Shown: piece after piece, positions 43,616-52,896 of the stretch
Layout: every line of letters starts with the position of its first letter
How positions within the stretch are numbered: position 1 is the first letter of the stretch
Assembly (NCBI RefSeq): GCF_937127095.1
Contig: NZ_CAKZLP010000040.1
Coordinates: 22,381 to 86,380, forward strand
Direction: 5' to 3'
From: an uncultured Amphritea sp.
GTDB lineage: Bacteria > Pseudomonadota > Gammaproteobacteria > Pseudomonadales > Balneatricaceae
DNA length: 64,000 bases
The notes under the pieces: generated by a model
Seen by the model: only the letters and a program-made list of their open reading frames with translations
Told to the model about the DNA's origin: nothing
The model's database searches: none
Position numbers and translations under genes: made by a program

Positions 43616-43993
43616 CTAGAACTTATAGGACATCCCCATACCAAAACGCCCGTTGACACTCCCCAGCCATAAGCCAGGGTCCTTCCGATCTTCGGAATTA
43701 AGACTATAAAGCGCATATACACCGGATGACACCCGCACCAGCACAAACTGACCGGTATCGACATTCAAACCTGAACGACCTCCCCTTGCCAACTGATAGA
43801 ATGCACCTGAGAAATCAGCTCCCGCGTCAGTCTGTGCTTTAGACTGAGTGGATTGTTTCTCGTCGCTTTGCTGCATTTCAGTGCCACCTATTGCGCCTGA
43901 AATCATGTCCAATAAACCGTCCAGTCCGGCGCAGTTTCCGCTGCAGGGAAGCAGCAGAAGGAGGGACATTACTGGAATCAGATATCTGTTCAT
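43616..43993 (-). CDS. Hypothetical exported protein
   Basis: 125 residues with a signal peptide (MNRYLIPVMSLLLLLPCSG, cleavage near NCAG), a Gln/Ser/Thr-rich stretch, then a C-terminal part with beta-rich sequence QFVLVRVSSGVYALYSLN ending in MSYKF, a terminal aromatic residue as in outer-membrane proteins. No family was recognised. The 'LPCS' Cys is a poor lipobox. Confidence 0.7.
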   Translation of the reverse strand: MNRYLIPVMSLLLLLPCSGNCAGLDGLLDMISGAIGGTEMQQSDEKQSTQSKAQTDAGADFSGAFYQLARGGRSGLNVDTGQFVLVRVSSGVYALYSLNSEDRKDPGLWLGSVNGRFGMGMSYKF

Positions 43994-44298
43994 AGCCTTA
44001 CTACCTATTCAAAGCTAATGAAGTTTCAATCAACTCACGCGTTGTTAGCCCCCCCCAGGCCTCAAACCTCTTTACAAACACTTGTTTGATCACGTTACGA
44101 ACAGAAGATAACACAGCCTACTGTATAAAAAGTGATCTCCATCAGTTTTTGCCAGTTAAATTACCCAACTTGGGTACTGCATAGCAAGGCTGTTTTATAA
44201 TGGCGACAAGCCTTTAAAATCGGGTGTATTACATTGGCGTCGAACGGTGATTCACCGCTAAAAAGGCATATCTTTCGATACACCTCTGATTATTACGT

Positions 44299-44362
44299 TG
44301 GTAGCGGGGGCCAGATCTAAACCGACGACCTTCCTGCCCTTATAAAGAGCCGAGCCCGACGC
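44299..44362 (-). pseudogene. Decayed partial copy A of tRNA-fMet
   Basis: Minus-strand sequence matching the 3' part of the intact tRNA-fMet at 44566, including the T arm, acceptor 3' strand and CCA. The anticodon arm is replaced by unrelated sequence, although the GTCGGGCTC segment remains. No D arm or 5' acceptor strand follows. Confidence 0.75.
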
Positions 44363-44439
44363 TTTCTTCGCACCACTATAAATAACTAAATTTCAGGCAA
44401 AAAAAAGACCAACCATTAAGTTAGTCTGATTTTATACGT

Positions 44440-44507
44440 TGGTAGCGGGGGCCAGATCTAAACTGACGACCTTCCCGAGCGCTTATAAAGAGCCGAGCCC
44501 GACGCCT
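44440..44507 (-). pseudogene. Decayed partial copy B of tRNA-fMet
   Basis: Same structure as copy A: intact-looking 3' half ending GGCCCCCGCTACCA, a changed anticodon region containing GGCTCTTTATAAG, then CGTCGGGCTC. A hairpin with an A/T run (44403-44433) follows on its 3' side, as for the real tRNA. Confidence 0.75.
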
Positions 44508-44525
44508 GATCTCAAATTTCAGACG

Positions 44526-44553
44526 AAAAAAAAGCCAATCTTTCGATTAGCTT
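44526..44553 (-). terminator. Terminator of tRNA-fMet
   Basis: AAGCTAATC-GAAA-GATTGGCTT followed by T-run on the minus strand, immediately after the tRNA. Confidence 0.8.
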
Positions 44554-44565
44554 ATCTTTCCGTTG

Positions 44566-44642
<77 letters not shown>

Positions 44643-44780
44643 TCAACGTGGCACGGATACTACTGGCACACTCAAACAAAAGCAATTAATAAATAATCTT
44701 TTCAATCAATTAGTCCGTTTTATCTGATATAACTAAACTGTATCAAGAACTTCATCAAGACCTTCTATGCGGAGTTTTGT

Positions 44781-45395
44781 ATGGCACTGATTTACGTAAT
44801 GGATCCGATGTGTAGCTGGTGCTATGCATTTCAGCCTCATCTGCGGGATATGGTCAGCCGGTTACGACCGGGGATCAGGATTTATTGCTACATGGGCGGA
44901 CTCGCCCCGGATAGCGATAAACCGATGCCAAAAGAGCTGCAACAGGCGATATCACAGACCTGGAGCGATATTGAACAACGCACCGGGACCCAGTTCAACC
45001 TGGAATTCTGGGAAAAATGCCAACCCCGCAGATCGACCTACCCGGCTTGCCGGGCAGTCATCAGTGCTGAGCAGATCACTACCGGAAGCGGCATGCTAAT
45101 GGCCGAAGCGATTCAGCGCGCCTATTACCGGGAAGCCCGCAACCCTTCCGATATGTCCGTGCTGACCGAACTGGCGGAAGAGATCGGTTTAAATCGCAAA
45201 CGTTTCAACACTCAGATGCATAGCGACAAAACAGCCAAGATCCTGTTTGAAGATCTAACCTTCTGTCAGCAAGCGGGGATTCAGGGATTCCCGTTTCTCG
45301 GGCTGGAAACACAAAAAGGGCTGGAGGTCATCAGTGCCGGATACTGTGATCTGGATGAGTTACTGCAGCGCTGCGCAGCTCTGGAACTGATCTGA
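44781..45395 (+). CDS. Cytoplasmic DsbA-fold oxidoreductase (FrnE-like)
   Basis: 204 residues. Thioredoxin-fold CxxC motif CSWC at residues 12-15 right after the first strand (LIYVMDPM), then a helical insertion and cis-Pro region GIQGFPFLGLE. It has no signal peptide and resembles the FrnE/DsbA-like family. The substrate is unknown. Confidence 0.87.
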   Translation: MALIYVMDPMCSWCYAFQPHLRDMVSRLRPGIRIYCYMGGLAPDSDKPMPKELQQAISQTWSDIEQRTGTQFNLEFWEKCQPRRSTYPACRAVISAEQITTGSGMLMAEAIQRAYYREARNPSDMSVLTELAEEIGLNRKRFNTQMHSDKTAKILFEDLTFCQQAGIQGFPFLGLETQKGLEVISAGYCDLDELLQRCAALELI

Positions 45396-45424
45396 TCGAA
45401 AAAAGAGAAATAAAAAGCCGGGAT

Positions 45425-45454
45425 AAAAAAACGGGAGCCAGGGCTCCCGTTTTT
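45425..45454. terminator. Bidirectional terminator
   Basis: AAAAACGGGAGCC-AGG-GGCTCCCGTTTTT, between the convergent DsbA-like and cold-shock-domain genes. Confidence 0.9.
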
Positions 45455-45469
45455 CAATGAAGGATAGAC

Positions 45470-45877
45470 TCAGGTACGGGCAACAGAAACATCTTCTGCC
45501 TGCAAACCTTTATCACTCTCTTTCACAGTAAACCGCACACTTTGTCCCTCTGTCAGTGAACGATGCCCCCTGCCACGGATATTACGAAAATGAACGAATA
45601 CATCGTCACCATTTTCGCGGGTAATAAAGCCAAACCCCTTTGACACATTAAACCACTTTACCGTACCTAACTCGCGGTCATCATTTTCATCGATTTCCTC
45701 TTCACTGCCGGAACCCAGGCCTGCAATAACACAGCTAACCAGCACAACCACAAACACAACGCCAATATCAAAAAAAGGCAGCCCGCCTTCACCTGGCAAT
45801 GATCCCTGAAGAAAGAGAATGATTGCAGTGGCAAGTGCGCTGACAACTACACTACGTATAAGTTGATTAACACTCAT
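45470..45877 (-). CDS. Membrane-anchored cold-shock-domain protein
   Basis: 135 residues. Two predicted membrane helices ([16 protein letters not shown] and [19 protein letters not shown]), an acidic linker [10 protein letters not shown], then a complete cold-shock domain (about 69-133): [15 protein letters not shown] with RNP1, DVFVHFRNI with RNP2. Normal Csp proteins are about 70 residues and soluble, so this one is expected to hold single-stranded RNA at the inner membrane. Confidence 0.88.
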   Translation of the reverse strand: MSVNQLIRSVVVSALATAIILFLQGSLPGEGGLPFFDIGVVFVVVLVSCVIAGLGSGSEEEIDENDDRELGTVKWFNVSKGFGFITRENGDDVFVHFRNIRGRGHRSLTEGQSVRFTVKESDKGLQAEDVSVART

Positions 45878-46077
45878 ATAGATCTCTTATAATTAATTAA
45901 AGTTATTAAATAGAAACAGGATTCATAAAAAAAAGAATCCAGACCACCCTGTATACCGACTTTTATGCTTTTTTTCAATCGCTTAGCTACTCAAACGCTG
46001 ATACAGGCCCTGAATAAGGTATAATTACGACTAATTCACTGGCTAATTGTCAATCACTGCGGGAAGCGAAATTATTT

Positions 46078-46287
46078 ATGAATCAGCAACAGTTACTCGA
46101 AGAGCTCGAATCACGGGTCGCTTTTCAGGAAGACACTTTAGATAAGATGAGCGAAGAGATGGCCAAGCAGGGTGCCGAAATTGCCCGCCTTACCCAGATC
46201 ATTAAAGTACTCCACCAGCAGGTTAAGCAGTTTTCACCCGACCAGATCAGTGCACCGGAAGATGATGCCCCACCACCCCATTACTGA
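46078..46287 (+). CDS. slyX: SlyX family protein
   Basis: 69 residues, a single coiled-coil helix (ELESRVAFQEDTLDKMSEEM) with a Pro-rich tail DDAPPPHY, typical of SlyX. Function not established. Confidence 0.9.
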   Translation: MNQQQLLEELESRVAFQEDTLDKMSEEMAKQGAEIARLTQIIKVLHQQVKQFSPDQISAPEDDAPPPHY

Positions 46288-46315
46288 TCGGCCTGCGGGG
46301 TAACATTAGCCAGCC

Positions 46316-47128
46316 TTACCCCAGGCTTTTCAGCGTATATATATCGTAACGACTTGATTTGCCATTCAGCTGATAACTGGGGGTCTGCCCCTCAATAGCC
46401 GGTGCTTTGCGGGGCCGCTTCACCACCACCCGATATTCAGCCAGCTTCAGAGCAGCTTCAAGCAATGCCGCTGAATCCTGATCATCCCCCACCACATCGC
46501 GAAAAACCCGCATCTCTTTTTTTACCAGTGCAGATTTATCGGTATGCGGGAACATCGGATCAACATAGATCACCTGCGGCGGTTGTGGTGCAGCCTGTTG
46601 CTCCGCCAGCCAGCTGATACTATCAGCATTGACTAAGTGCATCCGTGCAGCAATATCGGCCACCTCCGGGTCGCTCTGAGCCTGTCGTAAACCACTTTCC
46701 AGCAGCGCGTGGATAATTGGCGAGCGTTCCACCATCTGCACCTCGCAGCCTAAGGTCGCCAGCACAAAACTATCCCGGCCCAGGCCCGCAGTCACATCGG
46801 CTACCCGTGGACGAACAGAACCTTTAATACCCACCGCCTTGGCGATCATCTGCCCTTTACCGCCACCAAATTTGCGCCGGTGTGCCACTGCACCTGAGAC
46901 AAAATCGGCCAATACCGGCCCTGGTGCTTTACGGCCAGTCTGTTGCAAGCGCCGAGTACCTGTTTCACAAATGAGTAACTGAGCGTACTGTTCGTCTCGC
47001 AGGTCATACTCTTCCAGCAACGGCAGACCTAAACGAACCGACAGCTGCAACGCATCCTGCCTGCCCGCCTCATCGGCAAAACAGACAGCAATCTCGGTGG
47101 CGATAGCAAGGGTTGGTTGCTGTATCAA
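46316..47128 (-). CDS. rsmJ: 16S rRNA (guanine1516-N2)-methyltransferase
   Basis: 270 residues. RsmJ signatures [13 protein letters not shown] and SAM motif [16 protein letters not shown], then VDPMFPH, the NPPY-like catalytic motif. It methylates G1516 of 16S rRNA. Confidence 0.94.
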   Translation of the reverse strand: MIQQPTLAIATEIAVCFADEAGRQDALQLSVRLGLPLLEEYDLRDEQYAQLLICETGTRRLQQTGRKAPGPVLADFVSGAVAHRRKFGGGKGQMIAKAVGIKGSVRPRVADVTAGLGRDSFVLATLGCEVQMVERSPIIHALLESGLRQAQSDPEVADIAARMHLVNADSISWLAEQQAAPQPPQVIYVDPMFPHTDKSALVKKEMRVFRDVVGDDQDSAALLEAALKLAEYRVVVKRPRKAPAIEGQTPSYQLNGKSSRYDIYTLKSLG

Positions 47129-47158
47129 GATAGTTCCTTCGCGGCTGCGCTAATCTAA

Positions 47159-47962
47159 TCAGACAATAAAGTACACGCCGAGCAGAACAAATCCCAACAG
47201 CATGCGATAGATAACAAACGGCAACATACCGACTTTGTCGAGCCACTTCAGAAACAGATGGATACAGGCGTAGGCACTGATAGCCGCGAGCACCGTTCCA
47301 CTCACCACCATAGTCCATTGATCAGGGGTGCCAGACTGTAACAATTCCAGCCCTTTCAATAACCCTGCCCCCAGAATCACGGGAATCGACAGCAGAAATG
47401 AGAAACGCGCTGCTGACTGACGGTTAAGACCCAGCATCAGACCGGCGGTGATGGTGATACCCGAACGAGAAGTACCCGGAATCAGAGCAACCGCCTGAGC
47501 CAGACCAATAATAACAGCATCCCTGAGGGTAATCTTTTCCAGCGCCCGGACCTCTGTCCGACTGAAATCAGCCCACCAGAGCAGCGCACCAAAGATCAGG
47601 GTTGCGCCAGCGATCACCAGAATACTCCGGCCATAATGATCAACAGCCGAATTAAACAAAAAGCCCGCTACAACAGCCGGTATAGTAGCCCAGATAACAT
47701 ACCAGGCCAGCCTAGAATCGGTATTGGTGCCACGTCCAACCAGGCTACCGGTCCAGGCAACGATCATGCGCCAGATATCCTGGCGAAAATAGATCATAAC
47801 GGCGGTCAGAGAGCCGATATGCACCCCCACATCGAATGCCAGCCCCTGATCAACCCAGCCAAACAGCTGCGAAGGCAAGATCAGATGCGCCGAACTCGAT
47901 ATCGGCAAAAACTCTGTCAGACCCTGCAACAAGGCCAGAAATATTACCTGAAACCAATCCAT
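47159..47962 (-). CDS. uppP: Undecaprenyl-diphosphatase
   Basis: 267-residue BacA/UppP membrane enzyme recycling undecaprenyl pyrophosphate, the lipid carrier of peptidoglycan. The two signatures are QGLTEFLPISSSAHL near the N-terminus and the PGTSRSG motif. ATG 47962 (MDWFQVIFLALLQG) is the family start; the frame is open to 47983. Confidence 0.96.
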   Translation of the reverse strand: MDWFQVIFLALLQGLTEFLPISSSAHLILPSQLFGWVDQGLAFDVGVHIGSLTAVMIYFRQDIWRMIVAWTGSLVGRGTNTDSRLAWYVIWATIPAVVAGFLFNSAVDHYGRSILVIAGATLIFGALLWWADFSRTEVRALEKITLRDAVIIGLAQAVALIPGTSRSGITITAGLMLGLNRQSAARFSFLLSIPVILGAGLLKGLELLQSGTPDQWTMVVSGTVLAAISAYACIHLFLKWLDKVGMLPFVIYRMLLGFVLLGVYFIV

Positions 47963-48094
47963 GATAAACACGTCCCCTTCCAATATTTTGATGCTATAAG
48001 TTTAATGGTTGCACGTTGCAGGTTGTATCTTACCGGTCTCTATATTCGAGCCTCTATAATCGGGCCTTTCTTACCGGTTTTACTGGCTTAGCAA

Positions 48095-48796
48095 TTACTG
48101 ATTTTTCTTTTTCTGTTCACTGATTTTCTTCCAGGAAACTTCGTCACGCAGATAAACCGGCTGAGCCAACTCTGCTGCGATCCCCTCCCCGCGGGAATAA
48201 GCATCCATCGCCAGTTCACACATCACGCCGGCTGCCGGGTAGATATCCAGTACCGGTGTTGCAACCGCCTGCTGCACTTCGGCCGACATCTGTTCGAGAT
48301 AGACCCAGCCTCGTCCGGCGGCAAACCAGCTATCGCCATCGGGCAAGACAATATTCTCCGGCGCGCTGACCGTCTCATTCACCAGCGGCACCGGTAAACC
48401 ATCACGCATCAGATAGGTGCAGCTGTAGAGCTCATTCATGCGCGCATCCAGAGTACTGACAATGCGCTCAACGTTATGTTCCCGCGCAGCCTTGAGAGCA
48501 ATGGCGGCCAGGGTTGATATCGGCAGCACCGGCAGATCGGCAGCAAACGCCAGCCCCTGGGCCGTACCGGTGGCGATGCGGATGCCAGCAAACGATCCCG
48601 GCCCCCGACCAAAGGCAATTGCATCCAGCTGAGTCACTTTCAACCCGGCAGCCTTCAACATCTGATCCACCATCGGCAATAGCTGACGGGTATGCTGACG
48701 GGGAATTATGCGGAAATCTTCCTGAATAACGCCGTCAACTGAAAGTGCCACAGAACAGGCGTCCGTTGATGTATCCAGGGTAAGAATTTTAGCCAT
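48095..48796 (-). CDS. tsaB: tRNA threonylcarbamoyladenosine synthesis protein TsaB
   Basis: 233 residues, ASKHA-fold partner of TsaD. LTLDTSTDACSVAL at the start, GRGPGSFAGIRI and STLAAIALKA are typical. It forms the TsaBDE complex for t6A37 in ANN-decoding tRNAs. YciO at 6086 is a paralog of another t6A enzyme. Confidence 0.95.
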   Translation of the reverse strand: MAKILTLDTSTDACSVALSVDGVIQEDFRIIPRQHTRQLLPMVDQMLKAAGLKVTQLDAIAFGRGPGSFAGIRIATGTAQGLAFAADLPVLPISTLAAIALKAAREHNVERIVSTLDARMNELYSCTYLMRDGLPVPLVNETVSAPENIVLPDGDSWFAAGRGWVYLEQMSAEVQQAVATPVLDIYPAAGVMCELAMDAYSRGEGIAAELAQPVYLRDEVSWKKISEQKKKNQ

Positions 48797-48850
48797 CTAT
48801 AATATCCGGTATCTCTGAAAAAGCAGGTTCAGTGCAATTAAGCCTTTAAA

Positions 48851-48887
48851 TTGAGCCTTTGCGCTGATCCGTGGAGTTGAGCCTTTG
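48851..48887. repeat. Short direct repeat TTGAGCCTTTG
   Basis: Two copies of the 11-mer TTGAGCCTTTG start 26 bases apart, with a related AGCCTTTAAA before them, in the gap between tsaB and ubiX. Confidence 0.6.
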
Positions 48888-48914
48888 AAAAAGGCTGCAT
48901 TTTAAGCGCTATGC

Positions 48915-49553
48915 TCAGGAAAGGCTATCCTCACCCCAGCGCGGCAGCAGCTTTTGCTCGATCTGCAGCTGATTCAGAATCCTCGCCACCACAAAGTCGA
49001 TCATATCCTCAATGGTTTGAGGCCGGTTATAAAAACCCGGACTGGCAGGAATAACCACGCAGCCCATGCGGGTGAGTTTGAGCATATGCTCAAGGTGAAT
49101 CTCTGAATAAGGCGCTTCGCGGGGCACCAGAATCAGCTGACGCCGCTCTTTCAGCGCAACATCCGCGGCCCGTTCAATCAGGTTATTACTGGCACCGGTG
49201 GCGATAGCCGAGAGCGCTCCGGTGGAACAGGGGCAGACCACCATCTTACTAGGCGCACCAGAACCGGACGCCACCGGCGCCATCCACTGCTCCCGGCCAA
49301 ACACACGAATCTGGCCGGCGGAGGCTGCAAAGCGTTGTGTCAGCCAGATCTCCTGCTCTTTAGCAGAACCCGGCAGTGCTTCATCGGTTTCCGTCGCGAT
49401 CACCACCTGTGCCGCTTTGGAGATCAGCACCAACACCTGACAACGCGCCGCCACCAGGCATTCCAGCAAGCGTAAACCATACTGCGCCCCTGAGGCACCG
49501 GTGATCGCCAGGGTAATTCTGTCCTTATAGGAATCTGTCACCTTCAACTCCAC
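48915..49553 (-). CDS. ubiX: Flavin prenyltransferase UbiX
   Basis: 212 residues. TLAITGASGAQYGLRLLE binds FMN; CSTGALSAIATGASNNLI and LVPREAPYS are conserved. It makes prenylated FMN, the cofactor of the UbiD decarboxylase in ubiquinone synthesis. It overlaps mpl by 10 bp. Confidence 0.95.
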   Translation of the reverse strand: MELKVTDSYKDRITLAITGASGAQYGLRLLECLVAARCQVLVLISKAAQVVIATETDEALPGSAKEQEIWLTQRFAASAGQIRVFGREQWMAPVASGSGAPSKMVVCPCSTGALSAIATGASNNLIERAADVALKERRQLILVPREAPYSEIHLEHMLKLTRMGCVVIPASPGFYNRPQTIEDMIDFVVARILNQLQIEQKLLPRWGEDSLS

Positions 49554-50929
49554 TTCTGTTGCAACGCATTAACCAGACGGGTGTGAATGCCATCAAAGCC
49601 GCCATTACTCATAATCACAATATGGCTTCCGGGTTGAGCCTCGGCAACCAGTTCAGCGATAACCTCAGCGGTATCCCGGGCCAGCAGTGCCGGATTTGTA
49701 CAACTATCGACCACATCCTGCAGCGACCACTCAAGTCCCGCAGGCTGATACCAGTATACCCTGTCAGCCTGACCCGCAGAGGCCGCCAGGTTTTGCCGAT
49801 GCATCCCCATACGCATAGTATTGGATCGCGGTTCAATCACCGCAATAACCGGCGCATCACCCACCTGTGCCCGAATACCCTGCAGGGTGGTTTCGATAGC
49901 GGTCGGATGATGGGCAAAATCATCGTACACCCGGATTCCGGCGACCTCACCTATCAGCTCCATGCGCCGTTTAACGCCACCGAAATTGCACAAGCCTTCA
50001 ATCGCATGGGCAGTTTGCACCCCCACATGACGCGCCGCCACCAGTGCCATCAGACCATTATTCACCGAGTGCAGACCGGTCATATTCCAGTGAACCGTAC
50101 CCACCAGTTCCCCCGAATGCAGCACTTCAAACGCAGAACCATCATCCTTCAACAGCCGGGCCTGCCATTCAGCCTCAGCAAGCTGCGGACTATCATCGCC
50201 AACAGCGGTTTTTACCAGCGGCGTCCAGCAGCCCTGCCCGATCACCTGCTCCAGCGCGTCGACACCCGCAGGCATAATCACCTGACCGTTGGCAGGCACT
50301 ATTCTGACCACATGATGAAACTGCCGCTGAATCGCAGCCAGATCATCAAAAATGTCGCCGTGATCAAATTCGAGGTTATTCAGAATCAGTGTGCGGGGGT
50401 GGTAATGGACAAACTTAGAGCGTTTATCAAAGAATGCGGTGTCATACTCATCCGCCTCGATGACAAAAAACGGGCTCTCGCCCACCCGGGCAGAACAATC
50501 AAAGTCTTTCGGCACCCCACCGATGAGAAACCCCGGTGCCATCTGTGCATACTCAAGCAACCAGGCCAGCATCGTCGCAGTGGTGGTTTTACCGTGGGTT
50601 CCGGCCACCGCCAACACCCACTTGTCCCGCAACAGGTTATCCGACAACCACTGTGGGCCGGAGGTGTAGGGCAACCCCCGATCCAGCATCGCTTCGACAC
50701 AGGGGTTACCCCGGCTCATCGCGTTGCCGACGATAATCATATCCGGTGCCGGGTCCAGCTGCGCCGGATCGTAACCTTCAATCAGACTGATCCCCTGCTG
50801 CTCCAGCTGAGTACTCATCGGCGGATAAACGTTGGCATCTGAACCACTGACGGTATGTCCCAGCTGTTTCGCCAGCACCGCCAGACTGCCCATAAAAGTG
50901 CCACAGATTCCCAGTATATGAACGTGCAC
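49544..50929 (-). CDS. mpl: UDP-MurNAc:murein tripeptide ligase Mpl
   Basis: 461-residue Mur-ligase-family enzyme. HILGICGTFMGSLAVLAKQLG at the N-terminus, ATP loop GTHGKTTTATML, and HHPTAI are present. It joins recycled L-Ala-D-Glu-mDAP tripeptide to UDP-MurNAc, complementing MupP in the recycling pathway. Confidence 0.96.
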   Translation of the reverse strand: MHVHILGICGTFMGSLAVLAKQLGHTVSGSDANVYPPMSTQLEQQGISLIEGYDPAQLDPAPDMIIVGNAMSRGNPCVEAMLDRGLPYTSGPQWLSDNLLRDKWVLAVAGTHGKTTTATMLAWLLEYAQMAPGFLIGGVPKDFDCSARVGESPFFVIEADEYDTAFFDKRSKFVHYHPRTLILNNLEFDHGDIFDDLAAIQRQFHHVVRIVPANGQVIMPAGVDALEQVIGQGCWTPLVKTAVGDDSPQLAEAEWQARLLKDDGSAFEVLHSGELVGTVHWNMTGLHSVNNGLMALVAARHVGVQTAHAIEGLCNFGGVKRRMELIGEVAGIRVYDDFAHHPTAIETTLQGIRAQVGDAPVIAVIEPRSNTMRMGMHRQNLAASAGQADRVYWYQPAGLEWSLQDVVDSCTNPALLARDTAEVIAELVAEAQPGSHIVIMSNGGFDGIHTRLVNALQQKWS

Positions 50930-51062
50930 GGATAAGTTCTCCAGATCAGCTTTTTTTATCCTAAAAATATGTCGCTATGATATCAGTTAAGCCGCCTGCG
51001 TTATGCCCTTTTTCGCGCCGAACCACCGCAGCAAAAAACTAAACATCTGAACGAATTAAACT

Positions 51063-51072
51063 CCCCCCCCCC
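51063..51072. repeat. Homopolymer of ten C upstream of fbp
   Basis: A run of ten C about 134 bases before the fbp start, in a gap of about 270 bases that holds no other gene. Such runs are prone to slipped-strand length change. Confidence 0.9.
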
Positions 51073-51205
51073 AGCGGATCTCTATCAATCAGCGTAATTC
51101 GCGTTTTTTTGAGTTAATTATGCATGTTACGGTGTAATTACCGGCTCAATCAGCGTAAAATTATGCCAATTTTTTAACTCCTGAACCTATAGGTTTTTTG
51201 GCCAC

Positions 51206-52177
51206 ATGCGACTGCTAAACCAGTACCTCAAGCACCACGATACCCCCGATGATCTTATTGACCTGATTGACAGCCTGATGTTGTCCTGCAAAGAGATCGC
51301 CATTAAATTGCGCGAAGGCGCGCTGGCGGGCGTGCTGGGCACCTCTGAAGGCATTAACGTTCAGGGGGAAACCCAAAAGAAACTGGATATTATCTCTAAC
51401 GATATTCTTAAAGCAGTTCTGTTGGATAACCCTACCGTTGCCGGTCTGGCCTCCGAAGAGGAAGATCATCCGGTCGGCGGCAATCCAGACGGTAAATACC
51501 TGGTCACCTTCGACCCACTGGATGGCTCATCCAATATCGATGTTAACGTTTCCGTCGGCACCATCTTTTCAATTCTGCTAAAACCCGAAGGCATGGATGG
51601 CGGCGATGAAGCGGCCTTTATGCAGAGCGGTCGCAATCAGGTGGCCTCCGGCTATGTCCTGTACGGCCCTTGCGCAGTGTTGGTCATCACCACCGGTGAT
51701 GGTGTTCACATGTTTACCCTGAGCCATGGTGGTGACTTCATTCTCACCGAAGAGAATGTAAAAATTCCAGAACAGACTCAGGAATTTGGTATCAACATGT
51801 CGAACCAGCGTTTCTGGGAACCAGAGATGCAGTCCTATGTCTCTGACCTGTTACAGGGCGAAGAAGGTCCTCTTGGCAAGCGTTACAATATGCGCTGGGT
51901 TGCCTCTATGGTGGCTGAAGTACACCGCATTCTCACCCGCGGCGGCATATTCCTCTATCCATGGGACAAACGCGACCCAAGCAAACCCGGCAAACTGCGC
52001 CTGATGTATGAAGGCAATCCGATGAGTTTCCTGATCGAGCAGGCCGGCGGCCTCAGTACCACCTGCTATGGCCACATCATGGACGTCGAACCACAGAAGA
52101 TTCACCAGCGGGTATCCGTCGGCCTGGGTTCTAAAGCCGAAGTAGAAACCATGATGAAATATCACGCTAAGGACTAA
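51206..52177 (+). CDS. fbp: Fructose-1,6-bisphosphatase class I
   Basis: 323 residues. Metal site motifs ASEEEDHP and FDPLDGSSNID, then GGIFLYPWD near the C-terminus. It catalyses the gluconeogenic hydrolysis of fructose 1,6-bisphosphate. Confidence 0.97.
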   Translation: MRLLNQYLKHHDTPDDLIDLIDSLMLSCKEIAIKLREGALAGVLGTSEGINVQGETQKKLDIISNDILKAVLLDNPTVAGLASEEEDHPVGGNPDGKYLVTFDPLDGSSNIDVNVSVGTIFSILLKPEGMDGGDEAAFMQSGRNQVASGYVLYGPCAVLVITTGDGVHMFTLSHGGDFILTEENVKIPEQTQEFGINMSNQRFWEPEMQSYVSDLLQGEEGPLGKRYNMRWVASMVAEVHRILTRGGIFLYPWDKRDPSKPGKLRLMYEGNPMSFLIEQAGGLSTTCYGHIMDVEPQKIHQRVSVGLGSKAEVETMMKYHAKD

Positions 52178-52289
52178 CTGCAACGTCAGTTTATGATCTT
52201 TAAGTCGTATTCAATTATTCACTAAGGGCCGTATATAATGCGGCCTTTGGATTTCAAACAGATTTCACACTTAAACAGGAAGGCGACAC

Positions 52290-52823
52290 ATGAGCTTTGA
52301 AAAAGTCCCTGCTGGCAATGATCTGCCAAACGACATCAATGTAATCATCGAGATCCCAGCGGACAGCGATCCGGTTAAATATGAGATCGACAAAGATTCA
52401 GGAGCAATCTTCGTTGACCGCTTCATGGCCGCGCCTATGTTCTACCCTGCGAACTACGGTTACATCAACAACACCCTGGCTGACGATGGCGATGCACTGG
52501 ACGTGCTGGTTGTTACACCTTACCCGGTTGTACCAGGTTCGGTTATCCGCTGCCGTCCGGTTGGCGTACTCAACATGACCGACGAAGCCGGTGAAGATGC
52601 CAAGCTGGTTGCGGTGCCCCACGACAAGCTGAGCAAAGCGTACAAAGATGTGCATGACGTCACTGATCTGCCAGAACTGCTGCTGGCCCGCATCAAGCAC
52701 TTCTTCGAGAACTACAAAGGTCTGGAAGAGGGTAAGTGGGTTAAAGTTGAAGGCTGGGAAGGCGCTGAAGCGGCTAAAGCAGCTATCGTTGAATCTCAGA
52801 AAGCTTACGAAGCTGCTAAGTAA
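52290..52823 (+). CDS. ppa: Inorganic pyrophosphatase
   Basis: 177-residue soluble family I pyrophosphatase. [34 protein letters not shown] with the Asp metal cluster, and a lysine-rich C-terminal [17 protein letters not shown] precedes the start. Confidence 0.97.
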   Translation: MSFEKVPAGNDLPNDINVIIEIPADSDPVKYEIDKDSGAIFVDRFMAAPMFYPANYGYINNTLADDGDALDVLVVTPYPVVPGSVIRCRPVGVLNMTDEAGEDAKLVAVPHDKLSKAYKDVHDVTDLPELLLARIKHFFENYKGLEEGKWVKVEGWEGAEAAKAAIVESQKAYEAAK

Positions 52824-52839
52824 TTAGCTCTACAGGCTT

Positions 52840-52870
52840 AAAAAAACCCGCAAATTTGCGGGTTTTTTTT
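52840..52870. terminator. Bidirectional terminator after ppa
   Basis: AAAAAACCCGCAAATTTGCGGGTTTTTT, a perfect palindromic stem with tracts on both sides, between ppa and the convergent yedI. Confidence 0.93.
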
Positions 52871-52896
52871 CATGCAGGGTCAGCGTTAAAGGCCTC

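Noticed and set aside
44086..44105. CGAACAGA half-site near the hypothetical exported gene at 43616
   Set aside because: The other arm does not match and no -10 falls at the expected place for that gene.
49559..50842. Long plus-strand open frame opposite mpl
   Set aside because: An antisense shadow of mpl, rich in His/Arg/Gln, without domain features.
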